Below, piece by piece: positions 62,358 through 64,000 of a DNA stretch of 64,000 nt. The notes beneath the pieces are model-generated. The model made no database searches. It worked only from the letters and a program-made list of their open reading frames with translations, and was not told the origin of the DNA. Position numbers and translations under genes: made by a program. Each line of letters begins with the position of its first letter. Within the stretch, counting starts at the first letter, position 1. This stretch comes from an uncultured Oscillospiraceae bacterium (GTDB lineage: Bacteria; Bacillota; Clostridia; Oscillospirales; Ruminococcaceae): positions 1 through 64,000 of the forward strand of contig URKR01000011.1 in the NCBI GenBank assembly GCA_900548355.1. Reading direction: 5' to 3'.

Positions 62358-63520
62358 CGTATAAGATTCTCCAGTAACTTAATATACTTTTTTCCTACCG
62401 ACGTATAGGTAAAGTTTTGTATTCTTTCCATTCCATTTGCACAAACAACATTTCGCAAATCTTCCATATTTATCATCTTCCTGATCGCCCCCGCCAGTTC
62501 CTCCACATTTCCCGGCTCCACAAGCAATCCGTTTTCCTCGTTGTGGATTAAATCCGGGATTCCGCCGGAGCGGCTTGCTACAATGGGCAATCCGCTGGCC
62601 ATTGCTTCAAGGAAAACCAAACCAAACCCCTCTACGCCGCCATCCTTGGCTCGTACCGACGGAGCTGCAAACACATCAGCCGAAGCATAGATTTCCGCCA
62701 GCTGGTCGTGCGTCTTTGCTCCCAGAAACTGCACTTTATCCCCCAGTGGCTTTGCCTGTTCTTGCAGCTGCTCGCGCAGGGGCCCGTCGCCCACAATGAC
62801 CAACATCGCATCCACCTGCTTCATTGCCTCGATCAGATAGGTAACACCCTTCACCTCCGCCAAGCGCCCCACAAACAAAACCACTGGTTTTCCATTTTGC
62901 CCAAAGTAATTTTCTTTGCGGTACTCCGGCGAAAATTCTTTTGTATCACACCCCATCGGCATAATTTCAATCTGTTTGTCCGAACAGATCTCATTCAAAA
63001 TGTCTTTAAGCGGCTGCGACACCGTCGTCACCGCCCCCGCCCGCTGCAGGCACCGGCGTTTGAGCACCTTGAGCACCCCTTGGTTCAGGCTGGTCACATC
63101 GCCGCCGTGCCCGGTCACAAGGTACGGCATCTTGAAAAAGCTTTGCACAATCCCTTGCGGAATCAACCAGTGTGCGTGCACCACATCAAACTGTTTGCGC
63201 CGCTTGAAAATATTCCACCACAACGCCGCAAACAGAAACGGAACCAACAGCGCACGCAACTTCTTTTCTTTGATGCGCGGCACAATCGCCCCCGGGTAAC
63301 ACAGCGTTTCCCACCGATGGACAGGGAAATAGTGGTACCGCTCCACATGCAGCCCGCCCATTTCCTCATGATCCTGTGCGCCGGGCGCCGCCGGCACCAA
63401 CACCGTAATATCAAACTGATTGAGCATGGCGCGCGATAAATCATAGACAAAACGCGGTTCCGTGTCCCCTTCCCACCGCGGGAAAGTGGAAGCCGTCACC
63501 AGCAATTTCTTCTTTTCCAT
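62354..63520 (-). CDS. Glycosyltransferase family 4
   Basis: 388 residues. GT-B fold with TASTFPRWEGDTEPRFVYDL, VVHAHWLIPQGI, VTGHGGDV, then VVLFVGRLAEVKGVTYLIEAM and the donor-binding EGFGLVFLEAMASGLPIVAS. The 3' three-fifths is AT-rich, while the first ~450 bases of the gene (63100-63520) are GC-rich like the host, so a composition break lies inside this gene. GGGGAG precedes the ATG at 63520. Confidence 0.92.
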   Translation of the reverse strand: MEKKKLLVTASTFPRWEGDTEPRFVYDLSRAMLNQFDITVLVPAAPGAQDHEEMGGLHVERYHYFPVHRWETLCYPGAIVPRIKEKKLRALLVPFLFAALWWNIFKRRKQFDVVHAHWLIPQGIVQSFFKMPYLVTGHGGDVTSLNQGVLKVLKRRCLQRAGAVTTVSQPLKDILNEICSDKQIEIMPMGCDTKEFSPEYRKENYFGQNGKPVVLFVGRLAEVKGVTYLIEAMKQVDAMLVIVGDGPLREQLQEQAKPLGDKVQFLGAKTHDQLAEIYASADVFAAPSVRAKDGGVEGFGLVFLEAMASGLPIVASRSGGIPDLIHNEENGLLVEPGNVEELAGAIRKMINMEDLRNVVCANGMERIQNFTYTSVGKKYIKLLENLIR

Positions 63521-63568
63521 CCAAATCTCCCCTCTCTTCTCGGTCGCCACAGGCGCGTCCTTGTTTCC

Positions 63569-64000
63569 TTACACCGTTTTCTCCACCCACACCCCCGTGC
63601 AGGTCACCTGCGCCGGGGTGTCTACATGCAGCCGGAATTCCACCTCCGGCAAGGTATCCTCCACTGTAAACCGCAGCCGCATCTCGGTCGGGCCGGCGGC
63701 GGTCTCAGCGGCAAGGGTCTGCTGGTTGCCGGCCACCGCTTCCAGTGTCAGCTGCGCATCCGGCGCTGTTTCCAGCGCAAAGCAGACTTCATATTCCCCC
63801 GGCAGCAAGGTACAGTACGGGCCATAGAGCAGATGCCCTTCAGCGCCCGTACCTACAATGCCGCGCCCTTCCTGGTAGGTTGAAATCTCCGGCGTCGTAA
63901 AAAATCTGGTCAGCTCGATCGGCTGCGGCTCCTCCAGCGAGCGGAGCGTCACCTCGTACTGGTTGCAAGTATAAACCCTGTCTTCAGCGGAATCCGGCAC
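63569..64000 (-). CDS. Membrane glycosyltransferase-like protein, C-terminal part (partial)
   Basis: Open from the right edge to a stop at 63569; at least 143 residues. GC-rich. It ends in a beta-rich domain (HLLYGPYCTLLPGEYEVCFA, VEFRLHVDTPAQVTCTGV) similar in pattern to residues 690-820 of the large membrane protein at 53386-56478 (GPYITLEPGTYQLYL, VEFRLFVEPGVQFRVTDI). Probably the same kind of membrane protein. Confidence 0.6.
   Translation of the reverse strand: MPDSAEDRVYTCNQYEVTLRSLEEPQPIELTRFFTTPEISTYQEGRGIVGTGAEGHLLYGPYCTLLPGEYEVCFALETAPDAQLTLEAVAGNQQTLAAETAAGPTEMRLRFTVEDTLPEVEFRLHVDTPAQVTCTGVWVEKTV

Larger units (their letters stand above)
54250..63050. other. AT-rich island inside the polysaccharide cluster
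   Basis: Between about 54.25 and 63.05 kb composition drops sharply against both sides. It covers most of the large membrane protein, the flippase, four glycosyltransferases and the 3' part of the GT4 gene. Both limits fall inside genes, as expected when homologous recombination exchanges a cassette. Coordinates are by eye. Confidence 0.7.

Overview
The window looks like chromosome of a high-GC gut Clostridium-class bacterium, probably Oscillospiraceae/Ruminococcaceae (the Faecalibacterium, Gemmiger, Subdoligranulum neighbourhood). The reasons are strong AAGGAGG ribosome sites with ATG/GTG/TTG starts, sigma-A type promoters, an IspH-ribosomal S1 fusion gene as is usual in Clostridia, an NADP-type glutamate dehydrogenase, and a very GC-rich coding background. 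The genus is an inference. I saw no rRNA, tRNA, CRISPR array or intact insertion sequence.

Left part (1-14.3 kb, + strand): trmB and a membrane protein, then a promoter (1787-1815) and a nonulosonic-acid (sialic/legionaminic-type) operon. That operon holds a LegC-type aminotransferase, a CBS-nucleotidyltransferase, NeuB/LegI, NeuC/LegG, two Gfo/Idh dehydrogenases flanking a chloramphenicol-acetyltransferase-fold protein, and a CMP-sugar synthetase. A YfhO-family membrane protein and a two-gene ThrE-type exporter follow by 4-base overlaps. Next (14.5-21.5 kb) come metabolic genes: an AEC transporter, a GH3 glycosidase, gdhA, an acyl-carrier-like protein without its serine, and an ECF sigma/anti-sigma pair.

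Prophage-like module (21.5-35.6 kb, - strand): about 14 kb holding only structural and lysis genes. In transcription order these are a sigma-like regulator, TerS, TerL, portal, a 54-residue protein, major capsid, connectors, major tail protein, chaperones, tape measure, tail tip proteins, M23 endolysin and two holin-like proteins. No integrase, replication, recombination or obvious repressor gene is present, and the base composition matches the host. It is either a decayed or helper-dependent prophage, or a domesticated particle (PBSX or gene-transfer-agent style). Its promoter carries a 15-base palindrome that recurs before terS. Facing away from it is a second consensus promoter with three operator repeats at exact 23-base spacing, ahead of a small XRE regulator and two membrane proteins.

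Right part: deoC with a translationally coupled 52-codon gene too short for ordinary ORF calling, gtrA, ispH-rpsA and plsC. A GC-rich glycan operon (51.6 to 41.9 kb, - strand) encodes an epimerase, a TIM-barrel isomerase, two GT2s, an FAD oxidoreductase and two multi-spanning membrane proteins, and ends in baiN-like and cmk genes. At 52.0-53.3 kb lies a ceramidase-like gene broken by one extra base in a run of six C. From 53.4 kb to the end is a polysaccharide cluster (flippase, five glycosyltransferases, a large membrane protein) whose centre is clearly AT-rich. It is bordered on both sides by GC-rich sequence encoding the same kind of beta-rich domain, which suggests cassette exchange by recombination.

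Three copies of a palindromic intergenic repeat family (near 3.2, 14.4 and 41.85 kb) are scattered through the chromosomal background.
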